Origin: Chryseobacterium sp.
Lineage (GTDB): Bacteria > Bacteroidota > Bacteroidia > Flavobacteriales > Weeksellaceae
Assembly (NCBI GenBank): GCA_017989575.1
Contig: JAGNPP010000054.1
Location: 1 to 12,077, forward strand
Direction: 5' to 3'
Length of the DNA stretch: 12,077 nucleotides
The notes under the pieces were generated by a model. That model saw nothing but the letters and a program-made list of their open reading frames with translations. It searched no databases and was not told the origin of the DNA. Position 1 is the stretch's first letter. Each line of letters begins with the position of its first letter. The position numbers and the translations under genes were made by a program. This document shows, in pieces, positions 1-6,175 of the stretch.

Positions 1-553
1 CGACAACATTTCCACAAATCCAAGCTAATGAAGCGTTCCAAGCCCAAACTGCAACGGGAAAATTGAATGCGGAAATCACGCCGACAATTCCCAGGGGATG
101 GTATTGCTCGTACATTCTATGACCTGGTCTTTCGGAATGCATCGTGTAACCATGAAGTTGACGTGACAATCCGACTGCAAAGTCACAGATATCGATCATT
201 TCCTGAACTTCGCCAAGACCTTCCTGCAGAGATTTTCCCATTTCGTAAGAAACAAGTTTCCTTAAGTCATCTTTATATTCTCTTAATTTATTTCCGAACT
301 GGCGAACCAAATCGCCTCGTTTTGGAGAAGGAATTTGTCTGAATTCTTTGTAAGCATCTTGCGCTTTCGTCAACACTTTTTCGTAGTCGTTGACATCCGA
401 GGTTTTCACAGAAGCGATTTGATTTCCGTCAACTGGAGAAAAGCTTTCTATATTTTGACCAGAAGAGAAAAATTCTAATCCGGTGGAAGTTCCATTGTTT
501 TCTGTTGAAATGCCTAATCTTTTAAGACTTTCTGAGATTGAAATTGAGGACAT
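1..553 (-). CDS. Aldehyde dehydrogenase, ALDH7 / alpha-aminoadipic semialdehyde dehydrogenase type (N-terminal part)
   Basis: The C-terminus lies beyond the window start; 184 codons are visible, read on the minus strand from the ATG at 553. The product begins MSSISISESLKRLGI and about two thirds in carries LHGYTMHSERPGHRMYEQ, followed by HPLGIVGVISAFNFPVAVWAWN and ICGNVV. The PLGIVGVISAFNFP block is the NAD-binding fold signature of the aldehyde dehydrogenase superfamily. The preceding LHGYTMHSERPGH segment and the PVAVWAWN ending fit the ALDH7 branch, which oxidises alpha-aminoadipic semialdehyde / piperideine-6-carboxylate in lysine breakdown (AmaB/Pcd). The catalytic Cys and Glu would lie outside the window, so activity cannot be confirmed here. 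ALDH family membership is close to certain; the ALDH7 assignment is likely. The start is supported by a TAATTTTG -7 element at 604-611. Confidence 0.88.
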   Translation of the reverse strand, partial: MSSISISESLKRLGISTENNGTSTGLEFFSSGQNIESFSPVDGNQIASVKTSDVNDYEKVLTKAQDAYKEFRQIPSPKRGDLVRQFGNKLREYKDDLRKLVSYEMGKSLQEGLGEVQEMIDICDFAVGLSRQLHGYTMHSERPGHRMYEQYHPLGIVGVISAFNFPVAVWAWNASLAWICGNVV

Positions 554-603
554 AAAGTTTTTATTTTTTGAAGTTTCTAAAGATAAAAATATATTTTGAA
601 CGA

Positions 604-635
604 CAAAATTAAAAAACTAACAATCGTTAGTAAAA
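604..635 (-). promoter_or_regulatory. Putative aldehyde dehydrogenase promoter with palindromic operator
   Basis: On the minus strand TAATTTTG (604-611) matches the Bacteroidota -7 consensus TAnnTTTG, about 50 nt before the ATG at 553. A weak -33 candidate (TTTT, 632-635) lies 20 nt further upstream. The spacer between them contains ACTAAC-AATC-GTTAGT (616-631), with 6-bp arms in perfect inverted repeat around 4 nt. Its size and position between the promoter elements are typical of a TetR-type repressor site; the regulator is not in the window. Seen: palindrome and -7 match. Inferred: promoter and operator function. Confidence 0.5.
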
Positions 636-737
636 GAGTTGAAAAGTATCGAAGCTGGAGCGTTTGAGTATGGTAGAATTGGAGAGTTCGAAGAACATAA
701 AATTATTTTGAACCAATCTAAACTGCGGAATTTTTCT

Positions 738-745
738 TATTTTTG
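738..745 (+). promoter_or_regulatory. Candidate -7 element (TATTTTTG) close to the small membrane protein start
   Basis: TATTTTTG fits TAnnTTTG but ends only 13 nt before the ATG at 759, and no -33 element sits at a good spacing (the nearest TTTG, 707-710, is 27 nt away). The rest of the 554-758 divergent gap shows no gene, repeat or hairpin that I can support apart from the aldehyde dehydrogenase operator. Confidence 0.25.
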
Positions 746-758
746 AAAAAATTAAAAA

Positions 759-941
759 ATGGAAGAGAATATTCAAACAGAGGATGAAAAAGTGCCAAAG
801 TGGAAACGCTTGCTGAAAAAGTTTGGCATCGGCGGGATTATTTTCTTTACTGTCAAAGGAATCATCTCCTCTACCCTCATCTATTTCTTAGGTAAAAATT
901 TCTGGATCATCATCCAAGATTATTTTTCAGGATTGTTCTAA
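759..941 (+). CDS. Small membrane protein, function unknown (60 aa)
   Basis: The product is 60 residues. An acidic N-terminus (MEENIQTEDEKV) is followed by a basic patch (residues 14-21, PKWKRLLKK) and a hydrophobic stretch from about residue 23 to 52, rich in Ile, Phe and Leu and interrupted once by a Lys. It is probably a single or re-entrant membrane helix with the basic patch in the cytoplasm (positive-inside rule). I do not recognise a family. Its good charge-to-membrane architecture and its end exactly before the convergent DoxX gene (1 nt between the stop codons) suggest a real gene rather than chance. It diverges from the aldehyde dehydrogenase gene. No function is proposed. Confidence 0.6.
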   Translation: MEENIQTEDEKVPKWKRLLKKFGIGGIIFFTVKGIISSTLIYFLGKNFWIIIQDYFSGLF

Positions 942-942
942 G

Positions 943-1368
943 TTAGTAGAGATCTTCTTTTTTAGAAAATAACCAATCAAGAGAAAATTTTCCAGATCCT
1001 AATATAAAAATTGCTAGGTAAAAGAAAAAATACATCAAGCTCAATTCTTTCGTAGCATAAGGATCTGAACCGTGAACCACAAAAAATGCTACAAGCATTG
1101 TAACCATCAAAGGAATCGTAGAAAATCTTGTGAGAAATCCAAGAATAAGAAAGACAGAACATAAAAATTCTGCAAACACAACCAGCACCAGAGAAATCGC
1201 TGATCCCAATCCCAGAAAATTCATAAATTCTATTTTGTCATTCGCAATCAGTTTTTCCAGTTTTGGTAAACCATGCGTCAACATCGATATTCCTACAAAT
1301 AGTCTTAAAACTAATATTATCCCGCTGAAAACTGTATCATTAACTTTTGATGAATTAAAATTTCTCAT
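943..1368 (-). CDS. DoxX family membrane protein
   Basis: This is a four-helix integral membrane protein. From the ATG at 1368 it has 141 residues (MRNFNSSKVND...). Reading could extend four codons further to a TTG at 1380, but the ATG is preferred because a TAGCTTTG -7 element sits just upstream. The first helix ends with a short loop LTHGLPKLEKL, characteristic of DoxX/DoxD-like proteins (RxxxGxxMLxHGxxKL pattern). A second helix follows (AISLVLVVFAEFLCSVFLILGFLTR), then HGSDPYATKELSLMYF before the last helix, also typical of the family. The family is widespread and has been linked to thiosulfate oxidation and redox stress in some species; the role here is unknown. It is a single gene, flanked upstream by the era terminator and converging with the 60-residue gene. 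Confidence 0.85.
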   Translation of the reverse strand: MRNFNSSKVNDTVFSGIILVLRLFVGISMLTHGLPKLEKLIANDKIEFMNFLGLGSAISLVLVVFAEFLCSVFLILGFLTRFSTIPLMVTMLVAFFVVHGSDPYATKELSLMYFFFYLAIFILGSGKFSLDWLFSKKEDLY

Positions 1369-1387
1369 TAGCAAAATCAATTTCTAC

Positions 1388-1395
1388 CAAAGCTA
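1388..1395 (-). promoter_or_regulatory. -7 promoter element of the DoxX gene
   Basis: TAGCTTTG on the minus strand is a full match to TAnnTTTG and ends 19 nt before the ATG at 1368. It begins within a few bases of the U-tract of the era terminator, so the upstream half of the promoter overlaps the terminator hairpin. A -33 element is weak. Confidence 0.5.
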
Positions 1396-1397
1396 AC

Positions 1398-1425
1398 AAA
1401 AAAATCCTTTCTTAAGAAAGGATTT
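1398..1425 (-). terminator. Rho-independent terminator of era
   Basis: A perfect 24-bp palindrome spans 1402-1425 (arms AAATCCTTTC and GAAAGGATTT around TTAA). On the minus strand it is followed by a run of seven T. It begins 9 nt after the era stop codon, so it most likely ends era transcription before the DoxX gene. Confidence 0.8.
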
Positions 1426-1434
1426 AAAAGCTTT

Positions 1435-2310
1435 TTAACGGTAGCCGAAATTTTTGAGATCTCTGTCATTCTTTCGCCAGTCTTTTTTGACTTTTACGAA
1501 AAGGCTGAGATGTATTTTTTTACCAAAGAATTTTTCTAGGTCGATACGCGCTTCTGTTCCTACTTTTTTGATCATCTCACCTTTGTGGCCAATGATGATT
1601 CCTTTCTGTGTATCACGTTCTACGTAGATGATGGAATCAATTACGATAGCACCTTCTTTTTCTTTAAACTGTTCCGTCACCACTTCTACAGCGTACGGAA
1701 TTTCTTTGTCATAATTCAACAAGATTTTCTCACGGATTGCTTCATTTACAAAGAAACGTTCTGGTCTGTCCGTGTACATTTCCTTGTCGTAGTAAGGTGG
1801 ATTTTCCGGCAACATCTCTTTCAGTTTCGGAAGGATCACGTGGGTGTTGAAAGAGTTTAAAGCAGAAATTGGAAGGATCTCGGCTTTTGGGATTTTCTCG
1901 TGCCAGTCGGTCGCGATTTTTTCTAGCGCTTCCTGATTGGTTTGATCGATCTTGTTTAATAACAATAAAACAGGAACTGGAATTTTGTTCAATTTATCAA
2001 TCAAAAATTCTGATTGTTCCGCTTTATCCGTCACATCGACAATGAAAAGAAAAACATCTGCATCTTGTAAAGAATCTTTCACAACGTCCATCATTTTTTC
2101 CTGCAAACCGTATTTCGGATCTAGAACGCCTGGCGTATCAGAAAAAACGATTTGAAGGTCTTCTTCATTATATATCCCGAAAATCCTGTGTCGGGTGGTT
2201 TGTGCTTTTTGGGTCACGATTGCCAGCTTCTCTCCCATCAATTGGTTGAGAAGTGTTGATTTTCCGGCATTTGGTTTCCCAACGATGTTTACGAATCCTG
2301 CTTTGTGCAT
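1435..2310 (-). CDS. era: GTPase Era
   Basis: Era is a ribosome-associated GTPase that binds the 3' end of 16S rRNA during 30S subunit assembly. The 291-residue length is normal. G-domain motifs are all present: G1 GKPNAGKS (11-18), G2 around QTTRHRI (37-43), G3 DTPG (58-61), G4 NKID (119-122) and G5 SAL (149-151). The C-terminal KH RNA-binding domain shows the GHKGEMIKK loop (241-249) and the characteristic end with VKVKKDWR. The start MHKAGFVNIVGKPN agrees with the family. It is transcribed alone: a TAACTTTG promoter element lies at 2370-2377 and a strong terminator just after the stop. The leader carries an 11-bp inverted repeat. Confidence 0.98.
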   Translation of the reverse strand: MHKAGFVNIVGKPNAGKSTLLNQLMGEKLAIVTQKAQTTRHRIFGIYNEEDLQIVFSDTPGVLDPKYGLQEKMMDVVKDSLQDADVFLFIVDVTDKAEQSEFLIDKLNKIPVPVLLLLNKIDQTNQEALEKIATDWHEKIPKAEILPISALNSFNTHVILPKLKEMLPENPPYYDKEMYTDRPERFFVNEAIREKILLNYDKEIPYAVEVVTEQFKEKEGAIVIDSIIYVERDTQKGIIIGHKGEMIKKVGTEARIDLEKFFGKKIHLSLFVKVKKDWRKNDRDLKNFGYR

Positions 2311-2335
2311 TGATTTTAAATTAAATAGATTAAAA

Positions 2336-2363
2336 ATTAAAAGATTGTAATTAATCTTTTAAT
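2336..2363 (-). repeat. Inverted repeat in the era 5' leader
   Basis: Arms ATTAAAAGATT (2336-2346) and AATCTTTTAAT (2353-2363) are perfect 11-bp inverted repeats around a 6-nt loop. They lie between the putative era -7 element and the era start, so the hairpin would form at the very 5' end of the era mRNA. The stem is A+T-rich and only moderately stable. Confidence 0.55.
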
Positions 2364-2369
2364 GGATTG

Positions 2370-2377
2370 CAAAGTTA
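2370..2377 (-). promoter_or_regulatory. -7 promoter element of era
   Basis: TAACTTTG on the minus strand fits the Bacteroidota -7 consensus exactly and is followed by GCA, a common context in this phylum. It is 59 nt upstream of the era ATG. No strong -33 TTTG is seen at the usual spacing. Confidence 0.55.
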
Positions 2378-2455
2378 CGGAAATTTTGAAGTAAGATTTT
2401 AAAATCGTAATATTAAATCTATCAGTAAGTTATGTACTATTTCAAAAATTATTTT

Positions 2456-2463
2456 TAACTTTA
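2456..2463 (+). promoter_or_regulatory. Putative -7 element of the type IX-secreted protein gene
   Basis: TAACTTTA differs from TAnnTTTG in the last base and lies 21 nt before the ATG at 2485. This is divergent from the era promoter in the same 174-nt intergenic region. Confidence 0.4.
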
Positions 2464-2484
2464 TGGCTAATAAATTTATAACCT

Positions 2485-3162
2485 ATGAAAAAAACTCTAT
2501 TTTTTATTTTTGCAGCCAATTTATTTTTTGCGCAAAACTCAGATTTGATAAACACTAACTGGCAAGTAACCAAAGTAGTCGGAGAATTGTTTCCTGATCA
2601 ACTTCCTCCGGCAATGCCTTATCAGCAGATTACTGACTTTAGTACAAATCCATCACGACTTAACTTGTCTTTTTTCAACACTGTTTCAGCTGATGTCACT
2701 TATAATGGACAAAATGCTTTTACAGTAACCAGTAAAGTCTGCACCTTAGGAGATTATATGGACGACAATGGTCAGGTAAACCAGTTTTTCGGACAATTGT
2801 GTAATTTCTTTATGAAAGATTCCAATTATTATTACACGATCGAAAGTAATGGAAATGAAAAGACATTGAAAATTGGTAATGCCATATTTCAGGAGATTCA
2901 CTTTAAATCTGCGAATCTTGGTACAAAGGATAATGAATTATCTAAAGTAGTTCTTGGTCCAAATCCTGTGAAAAACACTTTAAATATCACTAATTCTGCT
3001 ATTATAAGCTCAGTAAAAATATTTGATTCTTCAGGGAAATTAGTTTATGACAAACAAGATGAGAAATCGAAAATTTTAACTATTGATATGCGAAGCTTTA
3101 AAACAGGAAGCTACATTATACAGCTAAACGGCAGGGAAACTTACAAAATCATTAAAGAATAA
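2485..3162 (+). CDS. Secreted protein with type IX (Por) C-terminal sorting domain, function unknown
   Basis: The product has 225 residues. A Sec signal peptide covers about residues 1-16 (MKKTLFFIFAANLFFA, then QNSD). Residues 20-145 form an unrecognised domain opening with INTNWQVTKVVGE, a start seen in lipocalin-like or META-like small beta folds, but this is only a resemblance. Cys86 and Cys106 could form a disulfide. Residues about 152-225 are a type A sorting domain: LGPNPVKNTLNI (157-168), the VKIFDSSGKLVY strand (177-188) and the closing TGSYIIQLNGRETYKIIKE. The sorting domain directs export through the type IX secretion system across the outer membrane, usually with removal of the tail. 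The gene has its own promoter and terminator. Confidence 0.9.
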   Translation: MKKTLFFIFAANLFFAQNSDLINTNWQVTKVVGELFPDQLPPAMPYQQITDFSTNPSRLNLSFFNTVSADVTYNGQNAFTVTSKVCTLGDYMDDNGQVNQFFGQLCNFFMKDSNYYYTIESNGNEKTLKIGNAIFQEIHFKSANLGTKDNELSKVVLGPNPVKNTLNITNSAIISSVKIFDSSGKLVYDKQDEKSKILTIDMRSFKTGSYIIQLNGRETYKIIKE

Positions 3163-3180
3163 TTATTGTAAATTAAAAGA

Positions 3181-3210
3181 AAATCGGTTCAAATTTGAGC
3201 CGATTTTTTT
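3181..3210 (+). terminator. Rho-independent terminator after the type IX-secreted protein gene
   Basis: The stem AAATCGGTTCAA (3181-3192) pairs with TTGAGCCGATTT (3195-3206), with one G-U pair, and runs into a T tract up to 3210. It lies 18 nt after the stop codon. Confidence 0.8.
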
Positions 3211-3221
3211 ATTTAAAGTTT

Positions 3222-3229
3222 TACCTTTG
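3222..3229 (+). promoter_or_regulatory. -7 promoter element of nrnA
   Basis: TACCTTTG is a full match to TAnnTTTG, 26 nt before the nrnA ATG. As at the DoxX gene, it directly follows the preceding terminator, so nrnA has its own promoter. Confidence 0.55.
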
Positions 3230-3255
3230 GGACTTCACTTTTCAAACACGCATTT

Positions 3256-4260
3256 ATGTTTACAGCCAAAGAAATCTCAGAGATCAACGCACTCCTCGTT
3301 CCGGAAAACAATATTGTGATCGTAACGCACCATAATCCGGACGGCGACGCCATCGGCTCTTCTTTGGGCCTGAAACATTATTTGAAAACAAAAGGAATCG
3401 AAGCTACTGTGATTGTTCCCAACGACTTTCCAAAATTTTTGAAATGGATGCCGGAAGCCAAGAAAATCATCGTAGGTGAATACAAAAGAAAAGTGGCTGG
3501 TGAAGCCATCTACAACGCCGATGTCATTTTTTGTCTGGATTTTAATTCACCATCCAGAATCGGAATTTTGGGCGATTGGGTAACCAAAGCGAAGGCCAAG
3601 AAAATATTGATCGACCACCATCAGATGCCTGAAAACTTCGATTATGTGTATTCTGATACTGCAATCCCGGCGACTTGCCAGATGGTTTATCATTTCATCC
3701 AAGAAAATCATGACGAAAAATCTGTGAATCTTGATATTGCGCAATGTCTCTACACAGGCATTATGACCGATACAGGCGGTTTCCGATTCCGATCTACCAG
3801 CGCCAGCACGCACAGAATTGTCGCTGATTTGATTGAGAAAGGCGCCGATCCCGCAATCATCACTTCCAATACTTGGGACACGAACACGATTTCCCGATTG
3901 CATCTTCTTTCTCTGGTTCTCAGCAGAATTGAATTGACGAAAGACGGAAAAGTCGCCATCCTTTGGCTGAAACGCGCTGAACTGAAAGTGTACGGCTTTG
4001 ACAAAGGTGACACCGATAGCTTTGTGAATTACGGCTTGAGCGTTTTGGGAACCAAAATGTCTGCTTTCTTTATGGAGGATCTTTACGAGGATTTTATCAA
4101 GATTTCTTTCCGTTCCAAAGATTCTGTGGACACCAATCAGTTTGCTAGAAAACACTTCAACGGTGGCGGACACATCAATGCTTCAGGTGGGAAATATTTC
4201 AAATCTATGGAGGAAACGATTGAGGATTTTAAAGAGAAGGTTGAGGCGGACGAATTTTAA
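3256..4260 (+). CDS. nrnA: Bifunctional oligoribonuclease / pAp phosphatase NrnA (DHH family)
   Basis: This is a soluble DHH/DHHA1 phosphoesterase of 334 residues, normal for NrnA. The Mn-binding motifs are present: HHNPDGD (25-31), DFN (95-97), DHH (120-122) and the TGIMTDTGGFRF segment (167-178) with Asp172. The C-terminal DHHA1 substrate domain has FNGGGH (301-306) followed by ASGG. NrnA degrades 2-5-nt RNA left by other nucleases and, in many species, removes the 3' phosphate of pAp from sulfur assimilation. Which activity dominates here cannot be read from sequence. It is a single gene, followed by a structured element at 4359-4460 and then convergent genes. Confidence 0.93.
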   Translation: MFTAKEISEINALLVPENNIVIVTHHNPDGDAIGSSLGLKHYLKTKGIEATVIVPNDFPKFLKWMPEAKKIIVGEYKRKVAGEAIYNADVIFCLDFNSPSRIGILGDWVTKAKAKKILIDHHQMPENFDYVYSDTAIPATCQMVYHFIQENHDEKSVNLDIAQCLYTGIMTDTGGFRFRSTSASTHRIVADLIEKGADPAIITSNTWDTNTISRLHLLSLVLSRIELTKDGKVAILWLKRAELKVYGFDKGDTDSFVNYGLSVLGTKMSAFFMEDLYEDFIKISFRSKDSVDTNQFARKHFNGGGHINASGGKYFKSMEETIEDFKEKVEADEF

Positions 4261-4358
4261 AAGACTCAAGAAAAAAGGCGATAAAAAATAAATCTATAAA
4301 ATCACTTTTGATAAGCTTGAAAGCATTGACGAAATATTGATTGACAGACAAAACCCCT

Positions 4359-4460
4359 AGCCCCGATGGAAACGGCATCCTTTTTTGTCTTATCTGAAAA
4401 ATTGTTTTTGATGACAAAACTTCGAAGACAAAAAAGATATAGTGGACAGCGGGATTAGCT
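4359..4460 (+). ncRNA. Candidate structured RNA element between nrnA and the DUF1304 gene
   Basis: The strand is uncertain; it is described on the plus strand. A 12-bp perfect stem, CTTTTTTGTCTT (4380-4391) with AAGACAAAAAAG (4425-4436), is closed below by AGC/GCT (4359-4361 with 4458-4460) and CCCG/CGGG (4362-4365 with 4450-4453). Between these helices lies an asymmetric internal loop, GATGGAAACGGCATC-side against ATATAGTGGACAG-side. A small apical helix TTTTG/CAAAA (4406-4419) is possible. The blocks AGCCCCGAT, AACGGCATCC and GGACAGCGGGATTAGCTCC look like a recurrent intergenic element I recall from Flavobacteriia, possibly the Flavo-1 RNA motif; this is memory, not a search. The remainder of the gap (4261-4358) shows nothing I can name. 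Confidence 0.55.
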
Positions 4461-4469
4461 CCTAAAAAT

Positions 4470-4835
4470 CTACCTCAACAAGACGAAAACCAAAGCGATA
4501 ATCGCCGGCAATGCCTGAACAAAAAATATTTTCTTCGAGGCTGAAATTGCACCGTAAATGCCTGCGACAATCACGCATCCAAGAAAGAAAATCGCTACAT
4601 TTTTAGCCCAAACGGCGTCGCAAATGAACAAACTCCAAAAGAGTCCGGCGGAGAGGAAACCGTTGTACAAACCTTGGTTGGCCGCAAGTCCTTTCGTTGG
4701 TTTGAAAAGCTCGTCCGGAAGTGAACCTTTGAAGGTTTTCTTGCCCAAAGTTTCCCACGCGAACATTTCCATATACAAGATGTAAAGATGCTCCAGCGCG
4801 ACGATTGCGATAAAGATTTTTGATAGGATTTCCAT
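4470..4835 (-). CDS. DUF1304 family membrane protein
   Basis: From the ATG at 4835 the protein is 121 residues (MEILSKIFIAIVALEHLYI...). A longer reading to 4895 would overlap the upstream hydrolase by about 60 nt and is unlikely. Features of DUF1304 are the first helix with the conserved EH pair (ALEHLYILYMEMF), the W-x-T region, and the NQGLYNGFLSAGLFWSL segment (N and GxYNGFLA-type motif). Four membrane helices are predicted by eye. The family's function is unknown. The ATG begins 1 nt after the hydrolase stop codon, which implies translational coupling as the last gene of the 6120-4470 operon. Confidence 0.88.
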   Translation of the reverse strand: MEILSKIFIAIVALEHLYILYMEMFAWETLGKKTFKGSLPDELFKPTKGLAANQGLYNGFLSAGLFWSLFICDAVWAKNVAIFFLGCVIVAGIYGAISASKKIFFVQALPAIIALVFVLLR

Positions 4836-4836
4836 T

Positions 4837-5619
4837 TTAGAGAATGAATTTTTTGGGTAAATGATGGAGCAATTCTGTATTGATAATCGAAGCACAAACC
4901 TCAGGTTTTTCCCAATGTCCGTTGTGTCCGCAATCCAGAACGTAGGATTTGATGTTCGTGTTGTCTGGCAGATTTTTGATGGTTTTTTCTGAGTTGACCG
5001 CCGAATCGTGCTTGCCAGATAAAATTAGGATTTTCCCTTCGAAGTTTTCTAAAATTTTGGATCTGTCGGGACGCTCTATCATTCCTTTTTGAGACGCAAG
5101 AACGCCGTCGACGGAAGATGTGTAAGCGATTTCCTTCGCGAGTTTTATTTTGGATTCGAGGATATCGTGTTCGTTTGGATTGAAGAGATTTGGAACGCCC
5201 GCATTTACGAAAGCTCTCAGGTTTTCTTTAATGATTCTCAAGCCTTTGGTTCTGGTCTGTTTCTTTTCCTCGTCGTCTGCGAAATAGGTTGAGAAAAACA
5301 GCGTAAATGATTTCAAATCCTCAGGATATTTTTCTGCAAAAGCCAAGGCAATGTAGCCGCCCATTGAATGTCCAAGCAAGTGAAACTCATTTAATTTCAA
5401 ATGGTCTGTCACTTTTCTCAGTTCGTCAGCCATTGATTCCATCGTTTGAACTTCCGCGATGACTTCAGACTTTCCGAAACCTGGCAGATCGATCTTTATC
5501 AATTTGAATTTCTCTGACAAATATGGTTTCAAATCCTCCCAAATCGAGAGATTCTCCATAAATCCGTGGAGCAAAACCAAGGTTTCTGTTCCGTTTCCTT
5601 CTATTTCGTAGTTGAGCAT
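4837..5619 (-). CDS. Alpha/beta-fold hydrolase
   Basis: The 260-residue single-domain protein has the canonical catalytic set: oxyanion-hole HGF (18-20), nucleophile elbow GHSMGG with Ser85, acid Asp205 in SGKHDSAV, and a base His in CGHNGHWEKPE (His232 or His235; both are near the expected place). The region IDLPGFGKSE (43-52) is also typical. There is no signal peptide, so it is probably cytoplasmic. It resembles the MenH/esterase/hydrolase group, but the cap region (about 105-180) does not indicate a substrate. It follows the lipoprotein gene by 3 nt and precedes DUF1304 by 1 nt, so the three are one transcription unit. Confidence 0.93.
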   Translation of the reverse strand: MLNYEIEGNGTETLVLLHGFMENLSIWEDLKPYLSEKFKLIKIDLPGFGKSEVIAEVQTMESMADELRKVTDHLKLNEFHLLGHSMGGYIALAFAEKYPEDLKSFTLFFSTYFADDEEKKQTRTKGLRIIKENLRAFVNAGVPNLFNPNEHDILESKIKLAKEIAYTSSVDGVLASQKGMIERPDRSKILENFEGKILILSGKHDSAVNSEKTIKNLPDNTNIKSYVLDCGHNGHWEKPEVCASIINTELLHHLPKKFIL

Positions 5620-5622
5620 AAG

Positions 5623-6120
5623 TTACATTTTGATGATGATTTTGTCAGCAAATCCAGCATTATTAACAGACTCGTGAAGTTTGAAAGTTTTGCCTCCATC
5701 TTTTGTAGAAAAATTTCTTTTTCCATTTCTCACATCCAATTTTCCATTGTCATACTCCGAAATACTTTGTTTGATGCTTCCATCGAATTTAAGATTTTTC
5801 GAAGACGTCATTCTCGCCGTTCCATCGATTGACAAAAAATCTTTGCCGTTGGATTGTTTTCCGGAAACTTGATATTCATCTTGTCCAGTTTTCTTAAAAG
5901 TTATTTTCCCAGTTCCCGAGAGTTGATCGTGCGTCAAACTGTGTGTCCCTTCGATATTTTTGAAAGCTCGGCTACTGAGAATGCTATCGTTGATTTTTGT
6001 TCTCGCAACATTGATGGAATCGATGATTTTTGAACTATCCACTTTAGAAGTATTGGTCTCTTCGGTTTTTTTGCAAGAGATGACTGACAGTAAAATAAGA
6101 ATTGGGAAAAAGTTTTTCAT
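5623..6120 (-). CDS. Putative lipoprotein, function unknown
   Basis: The product has 165 residues. Residues 1-16 form a lipoprotein signal: MKNFFPILILLSVISC with lipobox SVISC, Cys16 acylated, followed by KKTEETN. The mature part begins with a Ser/Lys/Asp-rich linker (about 17-50). A beta-rich segment follows, with repeated short strands: GTHSLTHDQLSGTGKITFK, EYQVSGKQSNGKDFLSIDG, KNLKFDGSIKQSI, RNFSTKDGGKTFKLHE. This suggests one small beta-barrel or sandwich domain. I do not recognise the family. It is the first gene of the operon with the hydrolase (3 nt) and DUF1304. Downstream of exbD it is preceded by two hairpins with T tracts, which may act as terminators or leader attenuators. Confidence 0.85.
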   Translation of the reverse strand: MKNFFPILILLSVISCKKTEETNTSKVDSSKIIDSINVARTKINDSILSSRAFKNIEGTHSLTHDQLSGTGKITFKKTGQDEYQVSGKQSNGKDFLSIDGTARMTSSKNLKFDGSIKQSISEYDNGKLDVRNGKRNFSTKDGGKTFKLHESVNNAGFADKIIIKM

Positions 6121-6145
6121 TGGCTAAATTTTCCTCTAAAATAAA

Positions 6146-6173
6146 TAAAAAAGAGCGTCCATCAGACACTCTT
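6146..6173 (-). terminator. Second hairpin with U-tract between exbD and the lipoprotein gene
   Basis: On the minus strand AAGAGTGTC (6165-6173) pairs with GACGCTCTT (6151-6159), with one G-U pair, and then runs into TTTTTT. This is a complete intrinsic-terminator shape, 26 nt before the lipoprotein ATG and only a few nt after another terminator. It may be a fail-safe terminator or, if the lipoprotein promoter lies upstream, a leader attenuator. Confidence 0.6.
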
Positions 6174-6175
6174 GG

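Noticed and set aside
67..342. 91-codon plus-strand open frame at the window start
   Set aside because: It lies opposite the aldehyde dehydrogenase frame, whose translation shows conserved family motifs; the plus frame has no recognisable features.
554..758. Decayed gene or RNA in the divergent gap
   Set aside because: Apart from the palindrome and -7 elements I see no translated similarity, no hairpin and no repeat.
3547..4173. 208-codon minus-strand open frame inside nrnA
   Set aside because: It is the antisense shadow of nrnA, whose catalytic motifs are all in the plus frame; it has no recognisable domain and no promoter.
4229..4417. 62-codon minus-strand open frame after nrnA
   Set aside because: It overlaps the structured element and the nrnA end, begins with TTG and shows no protein-like pattern.
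4836..4895. N-terminal extension of the DUF1304 protein by 20 residues
   Set aside because: It would overlap the hydrolase gene by about 60 nt, and the extra residues (LRLSIQNCSIIYPKNSFSK) do not fit the family, whereas the ATG at 4835 starts right at the expected first helix.
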